Positions 54,530-64,000 of a stretch of DNA of 64,000 nucleotides are shown here, piece after piece (position 1 is the first letter of the stretch; each line of letters opens with the position of its first letter). Made by a program: the position numbers and the translations under genes. The stretch is taken from NCBI GenBank assembly GCA_030063045.1, contig JAQSEB010000015.1, positions 1,922,001 through 1,986,000 of the forward strand. The letters run 5' to 3'. Source of the DNA: Pratylenchus scribneri. Taxonomy: Eukaryota > Nematoda > Chromadorea > Rhabditida > Pratylenchidae. The notes beneath the pieces are model-generated. The model was not told the origin of the DNA, searched no databases, and saw only the letters and a list, made by a program, of their open reading frames with translations.

Positions 54530-54855
54530 ACTCATTGCAGGAAATTCCACGTAACTCATTGCAGAAACATTTTTCCGCGTAACTCATTGCAGAAACATTT
54601 TTCCGCGTAACTCATTGCAGGAACATTTTTTCCACGTAACTCATTGCAGAAACATTTTTCCGCGTAACTCATTGCAGGAATATTTTTTCCACGTAACTCA
54701 TTGCAGGAATATTTTTCCACGTAACTCATTGCAGGAATATTTTTCCGCGTAACTCATTGCAGGAATTCCGCGTAATTCATTGCAGGAATATTTTTCCGCG
54801 TAACTCATTGCAGGAATATTTTTCCGCGTAACTCATTGCAGAAACATTTTTCATA
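54530..54855. repeat. 28-bp tandem array of CGTAACTCATTGCAG
   Basis: About 12 copies of a unit near 28 bp (CGCGTAACTCATTGCAGGAA, TATTTTTC), with AAACATTTTT and AATATTTTT spacer variants and two shortened units. It follows the previous array after about 110 bp of unrelated sequence. Confidence 0.93.
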
Positions 54856-55009
54856 ACGTTACCAGAGAATAGAAACCTAAAACCATTATAATTATTATGG
54901 TGTCATCTTTCTAAGAAAATTTTTTAAAAAATGTTTTTTTGATAAAAATACTATACTTAAAATTACCAATAAATTTATTAAAACTGAATAATGAGATGGA
55001 TGGTATTTA

Positions 55010-55325
55010 ATTTTGCGAAAAAAAACATTGAAAATTGCGAAAAGTTTATAACGGTTTAACGGTTTGTCCTAACCTCCAAACCTATACCCAATCGATAGAT
55101 CTCATCAAGACGCGTCGATTGGTATATATTTTTGTCTTGGTTTGATCAAAAATTAAGGGTTTTAAACCACTTAAACCATCTATGGGGGTTTGGTTTAAAA
55201 CCAATTAAACCACGACAAATATATCATTCGATGCATCTTGAAGAGCTCTATCAAATTGTATATGGTTTGTGAATTTTGAGCAAACCACTAAACTGTAATA
55301 AACTTTTCGCAATTTTCAATAATTT
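55010..55325. mobile_element. F1 foldback element, copy 8
   Basis: Ends GAAAATTGCGAAAAGTTTAT and ATAAACTTTTCGCAATTTTC, like the copy at 17640. Inner arms TCATCAAGACGCGTCGATTG and GATGCATCTTGAAGAGCTC. It lies just downstream of the minus-strand gene ending at 55431. Confidence 0.8.
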
Positions 55326-55430
55326 ATTCGCATATTTCCCATAATGAAATTTATAAAAAGGACACATTCAAAAAACATTGTTATCTTTTGCATTTATTTT
55401 CTCTCCCATTTAATCCAAATCATTCGCCCT

Positions 55431-58400
55431 TTATTCCTTCTGAATGCCAGTGCCATCCCCGCCCCCATTGTTTGTCTGCTGAGGTTGAATTTGCTGTTGG
55501 CCTCCATTTGGGACAATTTGTTGCACAACATTCCCTCCGGGAGTGAATTGAATTGAAGAGCCAGAAGAAGTTCCGAATTGTTGGATTGAAGTGCCGGAAC
55601 CATCATTACTTTGAATGGCTTGTTGAATGGATGGATTGCTGGCCAATTGGGCAGCTAATTGAGGATTTAGGGTGCCAGAATTGAAAAGGGCATTCAATTG
55701 AGTGGATGGTAAATTGGCAAGGGCCTAATAAAGTTTGAGACAATTAATTTTGATTAAATTGGGGGAATAAATATCTGAAGCTACCCACTTTTTTAGTTAG
55801 AATTAAATTCAAAAAATTATGAACCAATTGGAATTCGATAGAAATAAAAAATTCTAAAAAATTGTAATTCAAACCACCAATGATTAAATTCCTATTACAT
55901 ATTATGCCGTATATGGTTGATTTGATATATTATTCAAAAATTAATTAAAAATTTTTATGATGAATTAAATTAATTCAGTTGACTTAGATTCGAATTCGAT
56001 GGATATAAAAAATTCCAAAAAGTTAAATTCAAGACCCAACGGTGATTTAATTTTCCTTATTGGTTTCCATTTTTATAATTAGATAAAATCTGTTAATTTT
56101 AAACTGGCTATAAAAATTTCCAAAAATAACTTAGTCAATGAATAAAAGAATTATGAAAGTTTATCTGCTGAATAAATTTATAAATTACCGGAATAAATGT
56201 TGGATAGGTGAGCAAATTCGGATTGAAATTGATTAAAGTGCCAAGTTGGGCAGGGTTCAGCGACGAAACAAGTGAAGACGTAAATTGAGGATTGGATAAA
56301 AGAGCAGGGAATTGAGTAATTAATGAGGACAGCTGGAAGGTATTCAGACTGAAATTGAGTGTTTTAAAATTTCGAATATTAAAATGTTTTTCAGTTTAAA
56401 AATTATTTCATTTGAAAATGTGTTTCATTTGAAAAATGTGTTTCATTTGAAAATGTGTTTCATTTGAAAAATGTGTTTCATTTGAAAAATGTGTTTCATT
56501 TGAAAATGTGTTTCATTTGAAAAATGTGTTTCATTTGAAGATGTGTTTTATTTGAAAAATGTGTTTCATTTGAAGATGTGTTTTATTTGAAAATGTATTT
56601 CTCTAAAAAATATGTTTCCTTTTGAAAATGTGTTTCCCTTTGGAAATGTATTTCTTTTTGAAAAAGTGATTTTTTTAATTTTAAAAATTCAAATGCTTCT
56701 TGAACATTATACTTATTAGTAAAATCTTCATAATAAATAAAGAAAATGCTCTTGCATCTGTGAATATACCTCGAGAGTCCTTACAGGGTGGCCGAAAAAT
56801 CCGTTCCCACTTTTATTTTTATTTTATTGATTTTCATTCATTCGTGGGATTATTGAATTATAGTTCATTTTTTAGCCCAAACATTTTCCTATAATGGCTG
56901 ATAAAAGAAATTCCGCTATTGCATTATTTAATTCGGGAATGGCGCCTTCAAAGATTGCAACCCAAGTTGGCCTCTCCAAAAGGGGTGTGAGCAAAATCAT
57001 CAAAAAATTCCGGTAAAAAAAATTTCAAAGAAAAAGTCCAAATAAATTGTATAGGGAATTTGGCACAATAGAGGACCTCAAAAGAAGCGGAAGACCCAAG
57101 TCAGTGAACACACCCAGAAACCGGAAAATCATCAAAATGCGAGTCAAGCGAAATTCAAGGATCTCAATGAGAAAAGTGGCCCGTGAAACCGGAATTGGAA
57201 GAACATCGGTTCGATGCATTGCAAAATCTGAACTTGGGATAAAGGCCTACAAGCTCCAAAAAGTTCAATTTCTGAATGATCAAAACAAAAGAATTAGAGT
57301 CCAAAGATGTCGACTCCTCCTTCAGCGGCACGCAGGTCCTGAGATTCTGTTTTCGGATGAAAAAATCTTCACCATCGAGGTGGCGCATAATCATCAAAAT
57401 GACAGAATATGGACAACAAAACCTCCTCTTTCTGATAAGATTGTTTCCCATTCCCAACATCCCCAACAATTAATGGTTTGGGCCGGAATTTGCTCATCGG
57501 GTAAGACTCCGCTGCTTTTTGTGGATCCGGGGGTCAAAATCAACAAAAACTACTACCTTCAAGAAATTCTCCAGGGGGTTTTAGAACCTTGGGCCAGGAC
57601 CCATTTCGGGAATAGGGAATGGATTTTTCAGCAAGACTCTGCCCCCGCCCATAAGGCCCGAGAAGTTCAGGAGTGGTGTCGGGACCATTTGCCTGGGTTC
57701 ATTTCCACCGAAGAATGGCCTCCCTATTCCCCGGATCTGAACCCTATGGATTATTCTGTATGGTCCATTTTGGTGGCCAGGGCCTGTGCTAAACCACATA
57801 AAAATTTGGAGTCATTACGACAGTCCCTTCTTAGGGAATGGGCGAAAATTCCGGTCCAAGAGCTGCGTGCCATTTGCGAAAATTTCCCCAAACGTTTACG
57901 TCTATGTATCAAAGCCAAGGGTGGCCATTTTGAATCAATTTAATTATTGTTATACCCCTTTCTTTTGTCCATCATTTGATTGTATTTTAATCCATTTATC
58001 TTTATTTGTAATAAAGTTATGATAAAAAACAAGTGGGAACGGACTTTTCGGCCACCCTGTATATTCTAATAAAAGCTTATGTATTATGATTATTAAAGTA
58101 TTAACAATGTGTTTAATTAGAAATATAATTTTTAATTTGCTTCTTTCTATATTAATAACAAAATTTTACGTTGGCATATATGCACGCAAAAAATATGGAT
58201 TTGTTAGAAAGGTTGGATTTGTGGCAGCCAATGCAGCCAATTGACCAGGATTAAGCCCCAAAAATGGATTAATAAAATAGGGCCATTGAGATTGAGGCAC
58301 AATAATTGGTGGCGCACGAAATGGAGGCAAAATTGCTGAAGGCACAAATTGAATGCTGCTGGAGCCAGGAAAAAATCGTGGATGACAACACTTTAAAATT

Positions 58401-58502
58401 TAAATAAATTTCAAATTATCCCAACAAAATAAATCTGCTTACTTTAACCAAAATAGGATTGTAAAATGGTAGCATAAATATTAGCAAAAATTTAAAAATC
58501 AT
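55431..58502 (-). CDS. Secreted Gln/Asn/Pro-rich protein with degenerate L-N-P-x-Q-L repeats
   Basis: Four exons in one frame: 58502-58443, 58390-58170, 56348-56189 and 55724-55431, giving 244 aa. A short hydrophobic leader (M-I-F-K-F-L-L-I-F-M-L-P-F) suggests secretion. The body has about four degenerate repeats: L-N-P-G-Q-L-A-A-L-A then N-P-T-F-L-T-N-P-Y-F; T-F-Q-L-S-S-L-I-T-Q-F-P; L-N-P-A-Q-L-G-T-L-I-N-F-N-P then L-T-Y-P-T-F; and L-N-P-Q-L-A-A-Q-L-A-S-N-P. The tail is Gln-, Gly- and Ser-rich, as in structural or matrix proteins. I recognise no family. The intron between exons 2 and 3 (1.8 kb) contains the mariner element on the opposite strand and an 18-bp repeat array, so splicing across the transposon must work for the gene to be active. 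Confidence 0.75.
56400..56660. repeat. 17-18-bp tandem repeat TTTCATTTGAAAAATGTG
   Basis: About 14 copies of GTGTTTCATTTGAAAAT with one A more or less, decaying to the right (TTTTATTTGAAGATGTG, TTTCCTTTTGAAAATG). It starts about 50 bp from the exon-3 acceptor of the host gene and ends about 120 bp before the mariner. Confidence 0.9.
56784..58059 (+). mobile_element. Tc1/mariner element of DD37D (maT-like) type
   Basis: 1276 bp with terminal inverted repeats starting CAGGGTGGCCGAAAAA and matching at 28 of 29 positions, flanked on both sides by TA (56782-56783 and 58060-58061), the mariner target site. One transposase gene occupies most of the length. Almost identical ends and an open transposase point to a recent insertion. 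It sits in an intron of the minus-strand secreted protein gene. Confidence 0.95.
56894..57943 (+). CDS. Mariner-type transposase, apparently intact
   Basis: Two exons, 56894-57012 and 57055-57943, split by a 42-bp intron, give 335 aa, a usual length for this family. The N-terminal half has a helix-turn-helix (I-A-T-Q-V-G-L-S-K-R-G-V), the G-R-P linker (R-S-G-R-P-K-S) and a second helix-turn-helix (V-A-R-E-T-G-I-G-R-T-S-V). The catalytic residues are Asp in F-S-D-E-K, Asp in F-Q-Q-D-S-A-P-A-H and Asp in N-P-M-D-Y. There are 37 residues between the second and third Asp, i.e. DD37D, as in the maT clade. The enzyme cuts at the element ends and pastes into TA. If the 42-bp intron were retained, a stop codon and frameshift would break the protein. 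Confidence 0.93.
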
Positions 58503-59519
58503 TACAATTAAAAAATTGGTAGAATTAGAATTATAATAAAATTTGTTTATTTTTGGCTTTTCCGAATTGGTCTTTTTCATTCTCTCGGCCGAATTTGTGC
58601 TACAGCGAATAATTTATATTGTACGCAATTCTCGATATTCATATTCATATGCAAATTAAGGCGAAAAATGACTAACTAGTGAAATAAAATGTTAGAAAAT
58701 TTTAGTCAAATCCAATGAATTAATTTATCCAGCTATAATAGAAAATCAAAGATTGTAACATTTTAAAACATCATTTTAAGATAATGTATCCAAGAGAGAA
58801 ACTATCATGAATTTTATAATATCAATAATTAGTAAGTTTTTTCATCTCATTTCAAGCATCTTTTTATGCAAGAACAAATTTAAATTGATTGAAGCAGAAT
58901 TTGTTATTCCCGAAATTTGCTTAAAAAGATCTTGCAATTAACGGGATGGATTATTTCTTGTTTCTTATTTTATTATTTTTAGAGCATCATCTTCTCATTT
59001 TTATATATGCTTTGCAGGAAAACAAACTCCTAGAGTGAAAAGTTCAGTAAAATGCTGAATATTGATTAATTAAGCAGATTATCCCGAATGCAGAAAAAGT
59101 GATTAAATAAGCGAATTGCTCAGTAAAATGCTGATTAGCCATTTGCTTTGCAGGAAAACAAACTCCTAGAGTGAAAAGTTCGATAAAATGCAGAATAATG
59201 ATTAATTAAGCAGATTAAAAACACCTTGCAAGAGCAAACACTTGGACAAAACACCTTGCAAGAGGATGAAATATTGGATAATAGAATGAAAAAGATAGAG
59301 ATGTATTGAAGTCTTAATGAGGTTTTATTTTAATTTTCCGATTAAGTCTAATATGAATATGAGAGGTACAATTTTATATTTAAATTCTAAAGAGACTATA
59401 TACAATTTTTAGCATTTTTATTTTATAATACTTTTACAAGCGCGGCGACCGAGCGCTTGCCGCTTGTATGACCCTTAACTCTTTCAAACATTACATTCAT
59501 TATACTGTTTAATTTTTAG
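58503..59519. other. Spacer upstream of the secreted repeat protein gene
   Basis: No gene is seen. A direct repeat of about 75 bp (GGAAAACAAACTCCTAGAGT, then TTAATTAAGCAGATTA) occurs near 59017 and 59152 with few differences. CGACCGAGCGCTTGCCGC near 59447 is partly palindromic. Confidence 0.5.
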
Positions 59520-59723
59520 AAGAACAAATGTTCCAAAAATATCCTTCCTATTATCGATGCGGCGTCAATACATTTATCAGCAGAGCATTTTCATGCTGGC
59601 ACAGTTCAGCCACAACATTTGCCGGTCAATTTTTGCAAATTCAACATACAAAAAACAATTGCCGACTTCATTGCATTATTCCATTTAAGCATCAACAGGT
59701 TTTATTTTTTAGATTTAAAATAA
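59520..59723 (+). CDS. Possible 3' exon fragment of an unrecognised gene
   Basis: After an acceptor (ATTTTTAG) a frame of 67 codons runs to a stop and reads like protein (for example I-I-D-A-A-S-I-H-L-S-A-E-H-F). A second frame over the same DNA, from ATG 59528, is also open. No upstream exon was found and no family is recognised. It could be a pseudogene piece. Confidence 0.22.
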   Translation, partial: KNKCSKNILPIIDAASIHLSAEHFHAGTVQPQHLPVNFCKFNIQKTIADFIALFHLSINRFYFLDLK

Positions 59724-60288
59724 CAATGCTCAAAACGCATTCAACAAAACATTTCCAAAATATTCAACCAGTGGTACCATCTCCAAAACACAAAAATATG
59801 GCATTTTCATTCAAAATCCGGAAATGGCAAAAATTTTAGAATAACACAGAACTATGTCCTGATTTAAGAAATGTTTAAATGCGCTCAAAAATTTTATAAA
59901 AATTTATACTTTTTATATATTTCTCTTGTGATTATTTTTTGATCAATTCGGCCTATGAAATAAAAAAAATACCACTCATAAGCTTTTTTGAAAAAAATTT
60001 ATGCAAAAATATGAGTAATTTTCGGTTCTTCAAACCCCATTACCATTAGCATTAGGTAATCGAAAAGGTTAGGGCTATCCAGCGGTAGAATGGGAAGAAT
60101 TCACCTCCACCTCATGTAGCCCTAACCTAAAACCCATATGGGGGGGGGGGGGGGAGGGACCCTCCAGTTTTCCCTTTTGGGAAAAAAGCGATACCAACCA
60201 AACTAAGCCAAAAAATTGTGGTCCAGTGTTAAAAAATGTAATAATCCAGCAAAATATGATTAGTACCATATTTAAATGGTTATATTTA
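59724..60288. other. Spacer with an F2 copy
   Basis: AT-rich DNA, then an F2 MITE at about 60030-60200. No gene is seen. Any first exon of the PUR-like gene should lie here or further left, but I could not identify it. Confidence 0.45.
60030..60200. mobile_element. F2 MITE with a long G run
   Basis: AGGTTAGGGCTATCC and TAGCCCTAACCT words in the centre and GGGAGGGACCCTCCAG near the right end match the family. A run of about 16 G residues near 60139 resembles that in the copy at 22076. The terminal repeats are poorly kept. Confidence 0.55.
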
Positions 60289-60436
60289 GAGACCGGCACT
60301 GATTACGGATCCGTACAGATTCACAGGGATCCGTAGTCCGGAATCCGTATATTTTTCTGATTTTTACGGATTCGGTCGATACGTTCTTAATCCATTGTCC
60401 GTATTCCCCGGTCCGAACTTTTCATTTTCCGGTCTC
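60289..60436. mobile_element. 148-bp MITE with GAGACCGG ends and TA flanks
   Basis: Ends GAGACCGG and CCGGTCTC, flanked by TA on both sides, as for Tc1/mariner-type MITEs. The inside has GGATCCGTA and TACGGATTC words. It lies 63 bp upstream of the first recognised exon of the PUR-like gene, and the ATG at 60446 that opens that exon's frame is only 10 bp beyond it. Confidence 0.65.
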
Positions 60437-60499
60437 TAGCTATATATGGCACCACTGGGTTTAGGGTTCAATACAAATAAATACTTGATTTTTTGTCAG

Positions 60500-63400
60500 T
60501 TCTGTCAGCGAAATCAATTCTGCAATGGAAATGATGGCATTCATCCTCTTCCGGTCCTCGAGATCTTAGACTCTTCTGCGGATATTCCATCGCCTGAAAC
60601 ACAAACAAATTACGAAATGGAGCAAAATGAGCCAAATTACGAAATGGAGCAAAATGAGGAACAATTTTTGGAAGAGACAACACAAATGCCCGAACATGAG
60701 AATTTGGAGACCCGAATGCTTGAATTGGAAAATAAAATGCAATTACAACTAAAATTGAACAAAGGCAAAAGTGGCCGTAAATTCTTCCTAATCCGGGTAA
60801 ATAAACTATTCCTTTTTACTAAAATTGATGTAAATTACAGTTAAACAAACATTTTCATTGGGCCGATTTTCGGAAAATTCTGGTCCCCGAAGATGGCTAT
60901 GCATTTTTGCACGCGTTGGATCAACTCATTGAGGAATTGGTTGCTAAAGATTTTCAACAAAAATTGCATATTCAAGGTTTTTTTTACAATAAAAATTAGG
61001 AAAAAAAATATACAAAAAAAGTCACTTGCTGATTTCAAACAAATGGTATACCATCGAAGTATCTCAGCAAGCTTAATCCAAAAATTAAAAAAAAATTTTC
61101 TAGGAAAACATTTTTGGTCAAGTTATGGCCATTCGAATTCATTTTTCGAATAAAAGTGAAGGGTCCCTATTTGGGAAGAAAATTTTCAACAAAATGTTCT
61201 TTGGTTAACTAACACTTTTTTATTCTTTGGTTAAATAACATAAACACTTTATTATATCTTTGTCTCAACCTAACCTAGTCAGAATCTACTCTATAAATCT
61301 AAACAATAACTATACTGAAAATCTACCTAGCTAAAGTATAATTTGATCAAAAAATAATTCAAAAATTTTTTCGAGTGTCGGCCCAAAAAGGGAGAGGAAC
61401 CTTCAATTTTGCGATTTTCCATATGACCATAATTTGGCAATAATTTTTGAAAATTTTTTTCCTTTCCAAAACTCAGTCGATTAGTAGGTATATAATTTGC
61501 TTGGTTTCAGCAAATGATTTAATTAATCAAATAAAATTCTAACAAATTTTTACAGATTCCCAATCGCCAAAAATGCATTTATCGAAATTGAAAACTGTCC
61601 AAGTGACTGGCCAAAACCACAAATTCCGACTGGAATTGTTATTATTTTTTCGAAATGCGAACAAAAGGAAAGTGGAGAAAGAAATTTGCCTCCAACTTTG
61701 TGCCGTGAACAAAATAATTCTTTATGAAGGCCGAATGATTTTACCACTTCAAACATTGCCTTGGCTTCGCGAGCAAATGGCCGAATTATTGACAAAATAT
61801 GACAGGACAAAGCAAATTGAAATGGAAGCGGCGACCAAAATTCCACAAAAATTCTTCCATATGAATAAGGTTTAAAGAAATTAAATTTTTGGAAATAAAT
61901 TTACCTATTAAATGATATCATTTTTATTTAAATTGATTAAAAATTAATGGGGTTTTGCCCAAAAAACAATGAAATTTCGTAATAATTCCATAGTAAAGGA
62001 CTTTTAAAAAGTTTTTTCTCACAATTCAATAAATTTTAAACCAATTTAAATAAAATTAATATTATATTAAATAGCCCAAAATTTGCTTGGTTAGGGTCAT
62101 CTAGGGATAGATTATCATTTAATGTATCCCTAAACCTAATCTTCCTAAACCCTTTAAGGGGGCCTTTCATTTTTCCAATCTCTGCTGATGAGGCAGATAA
62201 TTAACAAAAGTAGTACCTAAAATTCGTTTTTTCAGCTTTGTCAACATTATCAATTCTATGAAACCGGAAATGATAGCTCAAATTCATCTTTTTTCTCTAA
62301 TTCATTGTCGAAAATGCAAACAAATTCCACAATGGAACAAAAAGAACCACATGAAATGCCAAAAACAACCGAAGTAATTCCGGATGACGACATTTTCAAT
62401 GATTATATTAGAATGAAAAAATCCGATGGAACATTTCTAAAACTCAAATTGGAAAAGGACAAAAATGGCCAGAGATTCATTGAAATCCAAGAAAAATCTG
62501 ATGTAAATTTTACCAATTATTAAAATTTTTATAATATTTTACACAGAATTCGACCATAATTACGAATTTTGGTAATATTCTATTTCCGGAGGATGCATAT
62601 GCTTTCGTGAGGGCAATGGATGAGCTCATCTTGGAATTGGCGACCAAAAATTTTGAACAAAAATTGGTTTCTCAAGGTTTGAATATGTAAAGTGTTAGAG
62701 AAAATATTGGAAATTGTCTAATTTTGAAATTGTGTCCTATCCGTACTTTATACCCAGGGTGACCCAATTACCAAATAAATGTGGCTTTTGCCACATTTTC
62801 GGTCATTTCGCCACATTTTTCACACATTTTTGACTTTCCCCACTTTTGCCACATTTTTGAGATTTTGGAAATTTTTATTGAAAACCATTAAAATTCTATA
62901 AATATTCTCTAAAAAAGCTAAAACAAAAAATTACCTTGCGCGGTCATTTTGATTCTAGTATTTTCGCCTATCGGGCCCTTTATAGCTAAAATTTTCCCCC
63001 TATCGGGCCATTTGCAACTAAAATTTTGCTACTGGGCAATTTTTGGGAATACCAAATTGTTAAATAAAGTATAAACATCGGAAAAATTTAAAGAGTAAAT
63101 GTTTAAAATGAATTTTTAACGAGTTTTAAGCATTTTAAAAAATGCCACATAGGTATTTTAACACATTTTTGCATCATTTTGAACACATTTTTTCCCATAT
63201 TTTCCTTTGCCTATGCCACATTTTTAGTCTGATGAATGGGTCACCCTGTTTATACCCAATCTATAGATCTCGTGAAAATACACCGAATGTTAGACCAAAA
63301 CTGATTATGGGTTATTCTACTTTTTTGAAATATAATAGACTAAATCGACCATTTCGAATTGATTCTGCATATTTTTAAGTTCCCGAGTTGCCAGTAAATC

Positions 63401-63986
63401 GAGATTTTCATTTACAAAACCAACATCTGCTGGTAAATGGCAGAATTTACCAATTTCCAATATTTACCTCAGAATGTAAAAACCAAGGATGAAAGCTGGG
63501 TCCAAAAATTCATTAAAATATATACATAGACTTTTAAATTATGTTCTAGCACTAAATTAGTATACATATATTTTGGTTAAGATAATTAAAAGCAATGTTT
63601 AGGAATTTTGCTATTTATTTGGTCATCTTAAGGGGGTTAATTATAAGGCAGACGAATAAATTTCTTATTTATTAGGCAAACGTCAATCCAAACATTTATT
63701 GAAATTGCGAACTCTGGAAATAATTGGCAAAATGCACAAATTCCAATTGGGATTATTGTTTTTCCCTAACGAGAACAGAGCGGATATCAAACAAGAATTG
63801 TGTATTCTTCTTTTGGCATTCAAATTGCCCATCGATGACAAATCCAACCCAAATCGGATGTTGCTACCACTGAGGGCATTGCCTTGGTTAAGAGAACAAA
63901 TGGTCGAAATGCTGGCAAAACATGATGGGACAGAGGCAATTGAAAAGGAGGCACCAGCCAAAATACCCATAAAATTCCTTTTATGA
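60500..63986 (+). CDS. Tandem PUR-like nucleic-acid-binding protein (5' end missing)
   Basis: Six exons join in one frame: 60500-60796, 60841-60976, 61556-61869, 62236-62502, 62547-62676 and 63676-63986 (484 aa). They form two units of three exons with the same phases. Each unit starts C-Q-x-x-Q-F-x-x-x-G-N-D, has a first PUR-type repeat (L-K-L-E-K-D-K-N-G-Q-R-F-I-E-I, then I-L-F-P-E-D-A-Y-A-F-V-R-A-M-D-E-L-I in unit 2), and a second repeat (H-K-F-Q-L-G-L-L, then M-L-L-P-L-R-A-L-P-W-L-R-E-Q-M). PUR repeats bind single-stranded DNA or RNA and act in transcription and mRNA transport. Unit 1 may stop at 61875 if the GTTTAA donor after 61869 is unused, giving two genes, but unit 2 then lacks a start. 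An ATG at 60446 is in frame with exon 1 but lies beside a MITE; a true upstream exon is more likely. The PUR call rests on pattern, not identity; PC4-like is an alternative. Confidence 0.65.
62080..62215. mobile_element. F2 MITE fragment in PUR-gene intron 3
   Basis: GGTTAGGGTCATCTAGGGAT, CCTAAACCTAATC and GGGGGCCTTTCA words and a right end AAAAGTAGTACC match F2. The left end is unclear. Confidence 0.5.
62755..63248. mobile_element. hAT-like MITE with exact 8-bp target duplication
   Basis: 494 bp. Terminal inverted repeats CAGGGTGACCCA and TGGGTCACCCTG. TTTATACC flanks it on both sides (62747-62754 and 63249-63256). The inside is rich in TGCCACATTTT words. No transposase. It lies in the last intron of the PUR-like gene. 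Confidence 0.9.
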
Positions 63987-64000
63987 TATCAAAATGTCTG

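Noticed and set aside
57164..57799. Minus-strand frames of 101 and 72 codons
   Set aside because: They are shadows of the plus-strand mariner transposase.
1..64000. tRNA, rRNA or spliced-leader RNA genes
   Set aside because: I looked for the tRNA B-box type word GTTCGAATCC and for spliced-leader-like words and found none I could support. A covariance-model scan could still reveal diverged ones.

Overview
This window looks like nuclear DNA of a nematode. It is very AT-rich, with long runs of A and T. Its genes are split by many GT-AG introns, some only 42-55 bp long. It holds a 7TM chemoreceptor of the nematode serpentine type, paired ShK (SXC) domains, an SLC1 glutamate transporter, a Tc1/mariner element of the DD37D type and many MITEs. 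The SPRY protein with a hydrophobic leader recalls secreted SPRY effectors of plant-parasitic tylenchid nematodes, but I cannot name the genus from sequence alone. All gene models were built by hand from splice sites, reading phase and protein likeness. Every multi-exon model marked with good confidence keeps an open frame across all its junctions.

Layout. Positions 1-1325 hold two weak minus-strand coding candidates. The complete 449-aa ELM2-SANT corepressor gene runs 8012-1486 (minus); its second intron is a 4.4-kb array of a 25-bp repeat. A 374-aa gene at 13795-10371 (minus) joins an N-terminal hydrophobic segment, a Lys-rich stretch, a coiled coil, a RING-H2 finger and a SPRY domain. A 94-bp copy of one of its exons lies inverted at 14341-14434. 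A complete 363-aa chemoreceptor gene runs 16892-15126 (minus). Two paralogous small genes, with a possible ubiquitin-like fold, lie at 20118 (minus, first exon only) and 22934-23861 (plus). A small secreted Lys-rich protein with a Cys/His cluster is at 25958-26440 (plus).

A complete 15-exon SLC1 transporter (582 aa) spans 27839-38689 (plus). Its introns carry a 43-bp tandem array, an array of hairpin-forming repeats, several foldback elements and perhaps a small nested gene. A 12-exon gene for a 632-aa protein with an N-terminal hydrophobic segment and two C-terminal ShK domains spans 39982-52504 (plus). A single-exon secreted helical protein is nested antisense in its fourth intron. Two satellite-like arrays follow (52740-54860). 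A secreted Gln/Asn/Pro-rich repeat protein runs 58502-55431 (minus) and has an apparently intact mariner element, with an open transposase, in an intron. The right edge (60500-63986, plus) is a gene made of two tandem PUR-like units, each with two repeats.

Mobile and repeated DNA is a main theme. At least four MITE or foldback families recur (called F1 to F4 here), together with two hAT-like MITEs with 8-bp target duplications (one exact, one 7/8), one small TA-flanked MITE and the mariner. Most copies sit in introns or just beside genes. Functional links are inference only: a RING-SPRY protein, small ubiquitin-like proteins and several secreted small proteins occur within 35 kb, but nothing here proves that they work together.
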